The translations under genes and the position numbers were made by a program. Below the pieces are notes generated by a model. The model was not told the DNA's origin. It saw nothing but the letters and a program-made list of their open reading frames with translations, and made no database searches. A stretch of 50,610 nt of DNA from Cryomorphaceae bacterium (GTDB lineage Bacteria > Bacteroidota > Bacteroidia > Flavobacteriales > Schleiferiaceae): NCBI GenBank assembly GCA_011525035.1, contig WTIZ01000043.1:1-50610 (forward strand), given 5' to 3'. Positions within the stretch are counted from its first letter, which is position 1. Every line of letters starts with the position of its first letter. This document shows positions 10,922 to 18,733 of this stretch, piece by piece.

Positions 10922-10952
10922 AAGGGCGCCGGCGATGCCGGCGCCCTTTTTT
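10922..10952 (+). terminator. Rho-independent terminator after the tlpA-like gene
   Basis: Perfect 12-bp arms AAGGGCGCCGGC (10922-10933) and GCCGGCGCCCTT (10937-10948) with a 3-nt loop, followed by a T run to 10952. This is a textbook intrinsic terminator closing the pcrA-to-tlpA operon. Confidence 0.93.
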
Positions 10953-10958
10953 ATGCGG

Positions 10959-10966
10959 TATTTTTG
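10959..10966 (+). promoter_or_regulatory. -7 box of the grpE-dnaJ promoter
   Basis: TATTTTTG at 10959-10966 matches TAnnTTTG. No good -33 TTTG is seen at the expected spacing, because that DNA is occupied by the preceding terminator. With the usual 4-5 nt spacing, transcription would start near 10971, inside the palindrome at 10966-10996. Confidence 0.45.
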
Positions 10967-10996
10967 CGCACCGCTGACAAGGTGTCAGCGGTGCGC
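10966..10996. repeat. Perfect 14-bp inverted repeat at the predicted grpE-dnaJ transcription start
   Basis: GCGCACCGCTGACA (10966-10979), a 3-nt centre (AGG) and TGTCAGCGGTGCGC (10983-10996) form a perfect dyad. There is no T run on either strand after the stem, so it is not a standard terminator. It covers about -5 to +26 relative to the predicted start, which would suit an operator or a leader RNA hairpin. It does not match the CIRCE element (TTAGCACTC-N9-GAGTGCTAA). Confidence 0.8.
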
Positions 10997-11051
10997 TTAA
11001 TGGCGAACATTTTGCAGTAATAGAAAGAAACGAGCCCTAAATTCTAGATAC

Positions 11052-11606
11052 ATGTCAGAAAAAGAAGCAACCACAGGCGAGGAATTGCACGAAGAAAACA
11101 GCGTTGACCAAAGTACTGAAAGCACTGAGGATACTGGCGTTGAGCAAGATCCGGTAGCTAAACTTGAAGACGAGGTCAAAGACTTGAAAGACCAGAATTT
11201 ACGTCTGTACGCAGAATTCGAAAACTTCCGCAGAAGAACTGCAAAGGAGCGTCTAGAGCTCATGGAGAGCGCAAACAAAGACACTTTAACAGCTATGCTG
11301 CCAGTTCTTGATGATTTCGAGAGAGCATTGAAAAATACCGAAGAGACAGAAGCAAACGCGGCGGTATTAGAAGGATTAAAATTGATCCAACATAAGCTCA
11401 CGGAGACACTTAAAGGCAAAGGTCTGAATGCCATGGAAAGCACTATTGGCAAAGTGTTCGACGTAGAAGAAATGGAAGCTATTACGCAGATTCCAGCGCC
11501 GACTCCTGATATGGACGGAAAAGTCATAGATGAAGTAGAGAAGGGATATAAGATTGGCGAAAAAGTGATTCGCTTTGCCAAAGTAGTAGTAGGTAAAGGA
11601 GCATAA
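11052..11606 (+). CDS. grpE: Nucleotide exchange factor GrpE
   Basis: GrpE releases ADP from DnaK and so times the Hsp70 chaperone cycle. The 184-residue protein has an acidic, disordered first 40 residues, then the long coiled-coil helix (DEVKDLKDQNLRLYAEFENFRRRT). It ends in the beta-wing domain with a conserved block near the C terminus (EKGYKIGEKVIRFAKVVVGKG). It is one base upstream of dnaJ. The promoter region holds an unusual palindrome rather than a recognised heat-shock operator. dnaK is not in the window. Confidence 0.95.
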   Translation: MSEKEATTGEELHEENSVDQSTESTEDTGVEQDPVAKLEDEVKDLKDQNLRLYAEFENFRRRTAKERLELMESANKDTLTAMLPVLDDFERALKNTEETEANAAVLEGLKLIQHKLTETLKGKGLNAMESTIGKVFDVEEMEAITQIPAPTPDMDGKVIDEVEKGYKIGEKVIRFAKVVVGKGA

Positions 11607-11607
11607 G

Positions 11608-12729
11608 ATGGCAAAACGCGATTTCTACGACGTATTAGGAGTGAGCAAAAGCTCAAGCCAAGACGAGATTAAGAAAGCTTACCGTAAGGTGGCCTTGAAG
11701 TATCATCCGGATAGAAACCCGGACGACAAAGAGGCTGAAGACAAATTCAAAGAAGCCGCAGAGGCGTACGACGTCCTTGGTAATGAGGAAAAGCGTCGTA
11801 AATACGATCAGTTCGGCCACCAGGCATTTGGCGCGGGTGCCGGCGGCGGTGGATTCCACGGCAACATGAACGACATCTTCGACATGTTCGGAGACATCTT
11901 CGGTGGCGGCGGAGGCGGATTCGGCGGTGGATTCGGCGGATTCGGCGGCGGCGGTCAAAGACGCCAGACCAAAGGATCGAACCTACGCATCAAGGTGAAA
12001 ATGACCTTGGAAGAAATTGCCGATGGCGTTGAGAAAAAGATAAAAATTCGTCGTGCAAAAGTTGCCGACGGCGTAACGTTCAAGACCTGTACCACGTGTA
12101 ACGGTGCCGGTCAGGTACAGCAAGTTACCAATACCATTTTGGGCCAAATGCGCACAGCAGCAACCTGTTCGACTTGTAACGGCGCAGGTAAAATCGTGGA
12201 CCAAAAACCGAGCGGAGTTGGTTCAGACGGACTTGAGCGCAAAGAGGAAGTCGTTGCAGTAAAAATCCCAGCCGGCGTACAAGACGGCATGCAATTGCGG
12301 GTAGGTGGCAAAGGAAATGAAGCCTTAGGCGGCGTGCCTGGAGACCTCATTGTACTCATTGAAGAAGTACCTCACGAATCTTTGACTAGAGACGGCGAGA
12401 ACTTGCATTACGAATTAACGATGAGCTTCCCTGAGGCTGCACTCGGAACCAGTGTTGAAATCCCTACGGTAAGTGGCATGGTTAAGATCAATATTGACAA
12501 GGGCACACAGCCGGGTAAAATCCTTCGATTGAAAAACAAAGGCTTGCCAAGTGTTCAAGGATACGGACGCGGAGATCAACTCATCCATATCAACGTTTGG
12601 GTACCGAAGAACCTGAGCAATGACGAGAAGAAATCACTAGAAAAACTAAAAGAGAGCAAGAACTTTGAACCTAATCCAGGAAAGTCTGATAAGGGCTTCT
12701 TCGATAGAGTCAAAGAGATGTTCTCATAA
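11608..12729 (+). CDS. dnaJ: Chaperone DnaJ with only two zinc-finger repeats
   Basis: DnaJ (Hsp40) delivers substrates to DnaK and stimulates its ATPase. The 373-residue protein has a J domain with HPD at 33-35, a glycine/phenylalanine-rich linker (about residues 75-115), a zinc domain, and two substrate-binding beta domains. Canonical DnaJ has four CxxCxGxG repeats forming two zinc centres. Only two are present here (CTTCNGAG at Cys161 and CSTCNGAG at Cys187); the outer pair that makes zinc centre I is missing. The frame is intact, so this is a real variant and, I believe, one shared by other flavobacteria. A terminator follows 19 nt after the stop. Confidence 0.95.
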   Translation: MAKRDFYDVLGVSKSSSQDEIKKAYRKVALKYHPDRNPDDKEAEDKFKEAAEAYDVLGNEEKRRKYDQFGHQAFGAGAGGGGFHGNMNDIFDMFGDIFGGGGGGFGGGFGGFGGGGQRRQTKGSNLRIKVKMTLEEIADGVEKKIKIRRAKVADGVTFKTCTTCNGAGQVQQVTNTILGQMRTAATCSTCNGAGKIVDQKPSGVGSDGLERKEEVVAVKIPAGVQDGMQLRVGGKGNEALGGVPGDLIVLIEEVPHESLTRDGENLHYELTMSFPEAALGTSVEIPTVSGMVKINIDKGTQPGKILRLKNKGLPSVQGYGRGDQLIHINVWVPKNLSNDEKKSLEKLKESKNFEPNPGKSDKGFFDRVKEMFS

Positions 12730-12748
12730 CTGAGTATTTTATATCTTC

Positions 12749-12778
12749 AAACTCCTGTCCAATGCGACGGGAGTTTTT
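12749..12778 (+). terminator. Rho-independent terminator after dnaJ
   Basis: Arms AAACTCCTGTC (12749-12759) and GACGGGAGTTT (12766-12776), with one T-G wobble and a 6-nt loop, followed by further T residues. An in-frame ATG at 12762 that could extend the next gene lies inside this hairpin, which argues against that start. Confidence 0.87.
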
Positions 12779-12824
12779 GTACTACCCCTACCTAAACGAC
12801 GCTGCCAAGCCGAACATTGAACGT

Positions 12825-13727
12825 ATGATAAGAGCAGAAAATGTCACCAAACAGTATGGACCAAAGGTTGCACTGGGCGGAATAAATTTGAACATTCCCA
12901 AGGGAAGCATTTATGGACTTCTCGGCCCAAACGGTGCCGGTAAGACTTCCTTTATTCGCATTATGAACCAGATCACTGCACCGGATAGTGGTGAAGTGTA
13001 TTTTGGTGACAGAAAACTAATGCCAAGTGATATTGCTCGGATTGGTTATTTGCCTGAGGAGCGCGGTTTGTATAAGAAGATGAAGGTCGGTGAGCAGGTG
13101 CTCTATTTGGCCAAGCTCAAAGGCTTAAGTGCCGCAGAGGCCAAGAGCCGCGCAAAGGAGTGGTTCGTTCGCCTGGAGATGGAGAGCTTCTGGGAGAAGA
13201 AAGTGGAAGATTTAAGTAAGGGTATGGCACAAAAGGTGCAGTTTGTAACAACGGTATTGCACAAGCCCGAGTTGCTCATTTTTGACGAGCCCTTCACCGG
13301 TTTTGACCCCATCAATACCAACCTCATTAAAAAAGAAATTAAACGTCTCAATAAGGAAGGCGCCACGGTCATCTTCTCCACTCACCGTATGGAAAGTGTG
13401 GAAGAAATATGTGATTATATCGGACTAATCAACCAGGGCGAAGTCATGGTTGAAGGACCGCTGCTTGATATCCGCAGGCATTACATGAACGGTACCTATG
13501 CCTTCACCACTAAAACTGAACAGACGTTCGCAGGTTTGAATGTTTTGTCTCGTGACCACCAACACACGGGTTATACGACAACTATTAAATCCGACCACTA
13601 TCCTAGCGGTATCATTCAAGAATTGGCCAGCAGCAACGAGCTTCTAGGATTCGAAGAAGTACTGCCGAGTGTAAGCGACGTTTTTATTGATATCGTTCAG
13701 AACGGACCTAAACCTAAAGACTCATGA
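12825..13727 (+). CDS. ABC transporter ATP-binding protein, NatA-like
   Basis: This is the cytoplasmic ATPase of an ABC exporter of the ABC-2/NatAB type. The 300-residue protein has Walker A GPNGAGKT near residue 37, the signature LSKGMAQKV near 133, Walker B LLIFDEP near 154 and a switch histidine (STHRME near 188). A C-terminal domain of about 90 residues, as in NatA and bacitracin-type exporters, follows. The ATG at 12825 is chosen because the only upstream in-frame ATG (12762) lies in the dnaJ terminator. The stop overlaps the permease start by 4 nt (ATGA), showing tight coupling. The substrate is unknown; sodium export is only one possibility. Confidence 0.9.
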   Translation: MIRAENVTKQYGPKVALGGINLNIPKGSIYGLLGPNGAGKTSFIRIMNQITAPDSGEVYFGDRKLMPSDIARIGYLPEERGLYKKMKVGEQVLYLAKLKGLSAAEAKSRAKEWFVRLEMESFWEKKVEDLSKGMAQKVQFVTTVLHKPELLIFDEPFTGFDPINTNLIKKEIKRLNKEGATVIFSTHRMESVEEICDYIGLINQGEVMVEGPLLDIRRHYMNGTYAFTTKTEQTFAGLNVLSRDHQHTGYTTTIKSDHYPSGIIQELASSNELLGFEEVLPSVSDVFIDIVQNGPKPKDS

Positions 13728-15034
13728 ACAGCCCTATCCTACTGATTATACAGCGTGAGTTTTTGACTCGCGTACGCAAGAAGACCTTCCTCTTGATGAC
13801 CTTACTGGCGCCGGTGTTGTTGGCTGCCGTAATGATCGTGCCTGGACTTTTGGCATCCATGCCGGAGGAGGATAAGACGATTCTCGTATTGGACGAACCT
13901 TCCATCCTATTGCCTGAAGAAGGTACTTCGCAATTTGCACTGGACTATTTGAATCCGGGCGAATTCGATTTAGAATTGGCCAAGCAATTCCTAAGGGAAA
14001 GTGATAAAGATGCACTCCTGTATATCCCGGCAGGAAATGGCTGGGACCCTGATTTTATCAAGAAGAACATTCTGCTCTACGGCAAGGAAGATATTGGCAT
14101 CGACCTCCAACGTTTTATTGAACGTCAGCTCGAGGAAAAGATCAACAACCAAAAGCTCATTCAGCAGGGTGTCGACCCTGAGGTGGTTACACAGACCAAA
14201 ACGCAGGTGAGTGTGAAGAGCTTCACCTTGGGCGAAGAGGAAGGCAATGAAGAAACCAGCGCTACTCCACTAAAGATGGGACTGGGTTACATCGCGGGAA
14301 TCTTGATTTACTTCTTCATCTTCTTCTATGCGGTTCAGGTGATGCGCGGGGTGATTGAAGAGAAAACCAGCCGCATTGTCGAAGTGATTATCTCAAGCGT
14401 GCGTCCTCGCCAACTGATGATGGGTAAAATCCTCGGTATCGGTCTAGTAGGTGTGGTCCAATTCCTAATCTGGGTCATCCTCTCTGGAACTATCTACACC
14501 GTGGTAAGCACCTTCATCTACCCTGAAATTTTTGCGCAACAAGTTCCTATGGGTCCTGATGCACCGGACCTGAGTCAGGTTGATCAAAGCAATATTTTCG
14601 CAATGATTAACAGCATCAACTTTCCTGTTGTATTGGGTGGTTTTGTGTTCTATTTCTTCGGCGGGTACTTCCTCTACAGTGCACTTTTCGCAGCATTGGG
14701 CTCGGCTATTGATCAAGAAGCCGACAGCCAACAGTTCATGCTGCCAGTGACTGCCCCAATGATCATTGCCATTACTACTGCGATGAATATTGTTCAAGAT
14801 CCAAATGGACCTATCGCCTTTTGGATGAGTATGATTCCGCTGACCTCGCCCATCTCAATGATGATACGCCTACCGTTCGGTGTTCCGATCTGGCAAATGG
14901 CTTTGAGTGCGACTCTATTGGTAGCAACATTTTTTGGTGTTGTAGCGCTTGCAGGAAAAATCTACAGAGTCGGTATATTGATGTACGGTAAAAAGGTGAC
15001 CTGGAAAGAATTGTATAAATGGTTGAGGTACTAG
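13724..15034 (+). CDS. ABC-2 type permease, NatB-like
   Basis: The membrane partner of the preceding ATPase. The 436-residue protein has one N-terminal membrane helix (about residues 22-42). A large extracytoplasmic region to about 180 contains repeated acidic stretches, and five or six membrane helices follow (about 187-210, 235-262, 300-330, 342-362, 367-390, 395-415). This is the ABC_2 membrane layout of NatB. A conserved segment EEKTSRIVEVIISSVRP (about 212-228) is typical of this permease family. It overlaps the ATPase by 4 nt and the MscS gene by 16 nt. Confidence 0.87.
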   Translation: MNSPILLIIQREFLTRVRKKTFLLMTLLAPVLLAAVMIVPGLLASMPEEDKTILVLDEPSILLPEEGTSQFALDYLNPGEFDLELAKQFLRESDKDALLYIPAGNGWDPDFIKKNILLYGKEDIGIDLQRFIERQLEEKINNQKLIQQGVDPEVVTQTKTQVSVKSFTLGEEEGNEETSATPLKMGLGYIAGILIYFFIFFYAVQVMRGVIEEKTSRIVEVIISSVRPRQLMMGKILGIGLVGVVQFLIWVILSGTIYTVVSTFIYPEIFAQQVPMGPDAPDLSQVDQSNIFAMINSINFPVVLGGFVFYFFGGYFLYSALFAALGSAIDQEADSQQFMLPVTAPMIIAITTAMNIVQDPNGPIAFWMSMIPLTSPISMMIRLPFGVPIWQMALSATLLVATFFGVVALAGKIYRVGILMYGKKVTWKELYKWLRY

Positions 15035-15957
15035 AAAATATCCAGCAGTGGTTCGCTGAATTCTTGAGTTATAGAATTTGGGCGACCGATTTTTTCAGAC
15101 TTTCTGTAAAAAGCCTGCTGCAGGTGCTGTTGCTTCTCGCTTCTGCGCGTTATGGATTTTGGCTACTCAACCGCATCATCATGCGCAGCAAAGCCGGCGA
15201 GCATTACGATGAAGGAAGACGATACACCATCCTGCAGATTTCCAAATACATCATCTACACGGTAGTCATCGTCGTGGCCTTGGAAACTGTAGGGGTAAAA
15301 GTAACGGCACTTCTCGCGGCATCTACAGCGCTTTTTGTTGGTTTGGGACTTGGTCTACAAGATGCCTTCAAGGACCTCAGCTCAGGGGTTATTATACTCG
15401 TTGAGCGCACCTTGAGTGTTGGTGATATCATCCAATTGGAAAATCAAATTGGTAAAGTTGAAGCAGTTGGGTTGCGCACAACAACCGTTCGTACTCGCGA
15501 TGATATTTTAATCATCGTGCCCAATTCAAAATTGACCAACGAGACTGTTATTAACCTCACGCATAGCGAAGAGACGACACGCTTTTCACTCACTGTTAGC
15601 GTAGCCTTTGGGAGCGACACAGAGAAAGTAGCCAAGATCTTATATGATATTGCGGCCAACCATCCACAGGCCGATGATAAAGAAGAACCCTTGGTACTTC
15701 TGAAAGACTTTGGCGACAGTGCATTGATTTTTGAATTGAACTTCTATACACGAGACCTCTTCTTCGTAGAAAAAATTAAAAGCGACCTGAGATTCGCTAT
15801 CGATAAAGAGTTCTTCGAAAACCAGATTATTATCCCATTCCCGCAGCGTACCGTTTGGAAAGGTCCTGAACGCGTCACCCAATTTGGGAATGGCATAGTT
15901 GGTGCAGGAGAGATTATGCCGGACGATGACAGCGAAAGGGATAACGGCGCCGTTTAA
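15019..15957 (+). CDS. Small-conductance mechanosensitive channel, MscS family
   Basis: MscS channels open on membrane tension and release solutes on hypo-osmotic shock. The 312-residue protein has three predicted membrane helices (about 27-46, 69-91, 92-115). The pore helix is rich in Gly and Ala (LGLGLQDAFKDLSSGV), then comes the beta domain (GDIIQLENQIGKVEAVGLRTTTVRT) and the motif VPNSKLTNETVINLTH. The C-terminal 45 residues are polar and probably disordered. Its start lies inside the permease gene (16-nt overlap), so it is expected to be cotranscribed with the exporter. Confidence 0.93.
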   Translation: MVEVLENIQQWFAEFLSYRIWATDFFRLSVKSLLQVLLLLASARYGFWLLNRIIMRSKAGEHYDEGRRYTILQISKYIIYTVVIVVALETVGVKVTALLAASTALFVGLGLGLQDAFKDLSSGVIILVERTLSVGDIIQLENQIGKVEAVGLRTTTVRTRDDILIIVPNSKLTNETVINLTHSEETTRFSLTVSVAFGSDTEKVAKILYDIAANHPQADDKEEPLVLLKDFGDSALIFELNFYTRDLFFVEKIKSDLRFAIDKEFFENQIIIPFPQRTVWKGPERVTQFGNGIVGAGEIMPDDDSERDNGAV

Positions 15958-15966
15958 AGAATTACT

Positions 15967-17130
15967 ATGAGCAGAATACTATTGATTGAAGACGAGGTAG
16001 CCATTCGTAGGGTACTAAAGAAAATCCTTCTAGAGGAGGATGCCAGCCACTCCATTCATGAAGCGGAAGACGGTAAAATGGCCATCGAGACCTTCGGAGA
16101 AGGGAATTGGGATTTGGTGTTCTGTGATATCAAAATGCCCCACAAGGATGGTGTAGAGGTGCTTGAGCATATGATGAGCGTCAATCCAGACGTTCCCGTC
16201 ATTATGATTTCTGGGCACGGAGATATCAATACCGCAGTAGATTGCCTAAAAAAAGGTGCGTACGATTACTTGCCTAAACCTCCGGATCTCAATCGATTAT
16301 TGAGCACCGTGAGAAATGCGCTGACGCAAAAAGAACTGGTCAGCGAGGTTAAAACTTTGAAAAAGCGCGTCAGCAAGAAGTACAAGATGATCGGTGAAAG
16401 TGCCGGTATGCAGGAGCTGCGCGACATCATAGAAAAAGTAGCACCGTCGGAAGCTCGCGTTCTAATTACCGGTCCTAACGGTTCCGGGAAAGAACTGGTC
16501 GCTCACCAAATTCACGAGCAGAGTCAGCGCAGCAAGAATGCGATGATAGAAGTGAATTGTGCAGCCATTCCTGCAGAATTGATCGAGAGCGAACTCTTTG
16601 GACACAAAAAAGGAGCCTTTACCGGTGCGCAGAAAGACCGCAAAGGGAAATTTGAATTGGCCAACGGCGGAACCCTGTTTTTGGACGAGATTGGAGATAT
16701 GAGCCTCAGTGCTCAAGCCAAAGTACTGCGTGCATTGCAAGAACATAAGATCACTCCGGTTGGTGGCGATAAAAGTATCAAGGTGGACGTTCGCGTATTG
16801 GCGGCCACCAACAAAGATCTGCGCAAGATGATTGACGACGGAAAGTTCCGTGAAGATTTGTACCACAGGTTGGGCGTTATCGTCATGGAGGTACCAGGGC
16901 TCAATGCACGTCGTGATGATATCCCGCTACTCGCCGAGCACTTCTTGAAAGCCATTGGTGAAGAATACGGCACTGCTCCTAAGGAGATTGATGCAGAGGC
17001 TATAGCTGCTTTACAAGACTATGATTGGACCGGAAATATCCGTGAATTCCGCAACGTCATGGAGCGTCTTCATATTTTGAGCGGTAATCCTATAAGCAAA
17101 TCGTGCGTAGATAAATTCGCGAGGAAATAA
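15967..17130 (+). CDS. NtrC-type sigma-54 response regulator lacking a DNA-binding domain
   Basis: Receiver domain at residues 1-120 with the phospho-acceptor Asp54 (FCDIKMP) and conserved KP near 105. A sigma-54 interaction AAA+ domain spans about 140-370, with Walker A GPNGSGKE at 169-176, the sigma-54 contact motif GAFTGA at 216-221 and Walker [10 protein letters not shown]. The protein ends at residue 387 just after [15 protein letters not shown]. The C-terminal Fis-type HTH of about 50 residues seen in NtrC is absent, with a normal stop and no downstream HTH frame. It likely activates sigma-54 RNA polymerase from solution or through a partner. No histidine kinase gene is nearby. It starts 9 nt after mscS. 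Confidence 0.93.
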   Translation: MSRILLIEDEVAIRRVLKKILLEEDASHSIHEAEDGKMAIETFGEGNWDLVFCDIKMPHKDGVEVLEHMMSVNPDVPVIMISGHGDINTAVDCLKKGAYDYLPKPPDLNRLLSTVRNALTQKELVSEVKTLKKRVSKKYKMIGESAGMQELRDIIEKVAPSEARVLITGPNGSGKELVAHQIHEQSQRSKNAMIEVNCAAIPAELIESELFGHKKGAFTGAQKDRKGKFELANGGTLFLDEIGDMSLSAQAKVLRALQEHKITPVGGDKSIKVDVRVLAATNKDLRKMIDDGKFREDLYHRLGVIVMEVPGLNARRDDIPLLAEHFLKAIGEEYGTAPKEIDAEAIAALQDYDWTGNIREFRNVMERLHILSGNPISKSCVDKFARK

Positions 17131-17133
17131 GCG

Positions 17134-17141
17134 TACTTTTG
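17134..17141 (+). promoter_or_regulatory. -7 box upstream of the 75-residue protein gene
   Basis: TACTTTTG matches TAnnTTTG exactly; the predicted start is near 17146, 14 nt before the ATG at 17160. No clear -33 TTTG is seen, so this is a modest call. Confidence 0.45.
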
Positions 17142-17159
17142 CTTCAAATAAAGAAGCAC

Positions 17160-17387
17160 ATGAGTTTCCCAAAATTTCTCGTAGCAGATAATACCGATAG
17201 CCCGGATGCTATCTTCATCGTTCACACTGAATTTCCAGCATTCATCCTCAATCTAGAGAATGACGAGGTAAAGTGGTTGGACGACATCAGTGATGAAAAC
17301 GAAGGTGATCTTACAAAGACACTCGAAGGCCTTATCACCGAAGCTGAGGATTTCTACCAACGTGAAGTCGACCGCTACAACCTCTAA
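17160..17387 (+). CDS. Conserved small acidic protein of unknown function
   Basis: The 75-residue protein (starts MSFPKFLVADNTDSPDAIFI) is strongly acidic, lacks a signal peptide or membrane segment, and resembles short uncharacterised proteins I recall from other Bacteroidota. The ATG at 17160 is preferred over an in-frame TTG at 17139 because the latter lies within the predicted promoter box. Its stop shares one base with the MATE gene start (TAATG at 17385-17389), so the two are probably translationally coupled. Function unknown. Confidence 0.75.
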   Translation: MSFPKFLVADNTDSPDAIFIVHTEFPAFILNLENDEVKWLDDISDENEGDLTKTLEGLITEAEDFYQREVDRYNL

Positions 17388-18733
17388 TGGCCTACCGCTG
17401 GAGCACATACAGTCAGCAGTATAAAATCAGCCTTAACCTTGCCTACCCAGTTGTCATAGGACAGCTTGGACAAATCATGGTAAGTGTGGCCGATTCTATC
17501 ATGGTGGGGAAATTCCTCGGAACCATTCCACTTGCCGCGATTAGCCTTGCCGTATCGGTGCTGATCATCCCCATGGTTTTTGCCATAGGTGTGGCCTATG
17601 GACTCACTCCTCTTGTCGCCGGCGCTGACGGTGAAGAGAATCCCGCAGCAGCTACCAAATACTTCAAGAACGGCTTAGTACTCAACAGCATTTTAGGCTT
17701 ACTCATTTATGGGCTTATTGCCCTTTTCGCCGAAGGGGCGCACTTGCTTGGTCAAGACGAGCGTGTAGTGGCTGAAGCCCTACCCTACATTCATGTGGTT
17801 GGTTTTTCCATCGTCCCAATGATGAGCTTCTTTGCCTTTAAGCAATTCGCCGAAGGCCTGAGCGACACCAAAGCCGCCATGCGTGTAAGCTTGGCCGCGA
17901 ACTTCTTGAATGTACTTTTAAATTACCCCCTTATCACAGGTTGGGGACCGTTCCCGGAATTGGGATTGATCGGTGCCGCTGTGAGCACATTGGTTACTAG
18001 ATTCTTGATGCTCGGTGGAATGGCGCTCTACATCCGTAAGAAGCAAAAATTTGCACTCTACTGGTCGTATTGGCGCAGCTCAGAAGTGAATTGGCCAACC
18101 GTTAAAGAGATCTTGAATATTGGTGTACCAAGTGGACTCCAATACGTTTTTGAAGCCGGTGCCTTTGCCATGAGCGGCGTTATTGTAGGTATGATTGGCC
18201 CCGTTCAACAGGCCGCCCATCAAATCGCATTAAACATCGCATCGGTGAGTTATATGATGGTGAGCGGTCTTGGAGCTGCTGCAACCATCCGCATGGGCAA
18301 TCAGTTGGGCCGTAAAGACTACCCTATGCTACGCCTCGCAGGACAGAGTCTCTTCCACCTGACCTTCTTCTTTATGCTTGTCACCATGACCTCGCTTATT
18401 CTCCTGCGCAACTTCCTACCGCAATTCTACAGCTCGGATCCAGAAGTGCTTCAATACACCGCCGTACTTATGGTGGCAGCGGGAATATTCCAGATGCCCG
18501 ACGGTATGCAAGCCACAGCATTAGGTGCCCTACGCGGCATTAAGGATGTAAACATTCCTACCATTGTGGCATTCGTCGCTTACTGGGTAATTGCCGTTCC
18601 ATTGTGTTACTTCTTGGGCGTGTACCTAGAAAAAGGACCTATTGGGGTTTGGATGGGACTGACTGTCGGCCTCGTACTGGCTTCTATAGCCTTGTATTGG
18701 CGATTCCGACACAAAACCCTTCGCATGCATTAA
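17387..18733 (+). CDS. MATE family efflux transporter
   Basis: MATE (NorM-type) proteins export cationic drugs and metabolites in exchange for Na+ or H+. The 448-residue protein shows about twelve hydrophobic helices in two similar halves. The first half contains PVVIGQLGQIMVSVADSIMVGKFLG (residues 21-45), the characteristic MATE start; the second begins around 235 with the related NIGVPSGLQYVFEAGAFAMSG. It is coupled to the preceding small gene and its stop overlaps the stop of the convergent M3 peptidase gene. Confidence 0.93.
   Translation: MAYRWSTYSQQYKISLNLAYPVVIGQLGQIMVSVADSIMVGKFLGTIPLAAISLAVSVLIIPMVFAIGVAYGLTPLVAGADGEENPAAATKYFKNGLVLNSILGLLIYGLIALFAEGAHLLGQDERVVAEALPYIHVVGFSIVPMMSFFAFKQFAEGLSDTKAAMRVSLAANFLNVLLNYPLITGWGPFPELGLIGAAVSTLVTRFLMLGGMALYIRKKQKFALYWSYWRSSEVNWPTVKEILNIGVPSGLQYVFEAGAFAMSGVIVGMIGPVQQAAHQIALNIASVSYMMVSGLGAAATIRMGNQLGRKDYPMLRLAGQSLFHLTFFFMLVTMTSLILLRNFLPQFYSSDPEVLQYTAVLMVAAGIFQMPDGMQATALGALRGIKDVNIPTIVAFVAYWVIAVPLCYFLGVYLEKGPIGVWMGLTVGLVLASIALYWRFRHKTLRMH

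Noticed and set aside
10966-10996. A second terminator after the tlpA-like gene
   Set aside because: The stem is strong but has no T run on either strand; the T run lies before it on the plus strand. The terminator at 10922-10952 already serves the gene.
12762-12824. A longer ABC ATPase starting at 12762
   Set aside because: That ATG lies in the dnaJ terminator stem, and the added residues do not belong to the family.
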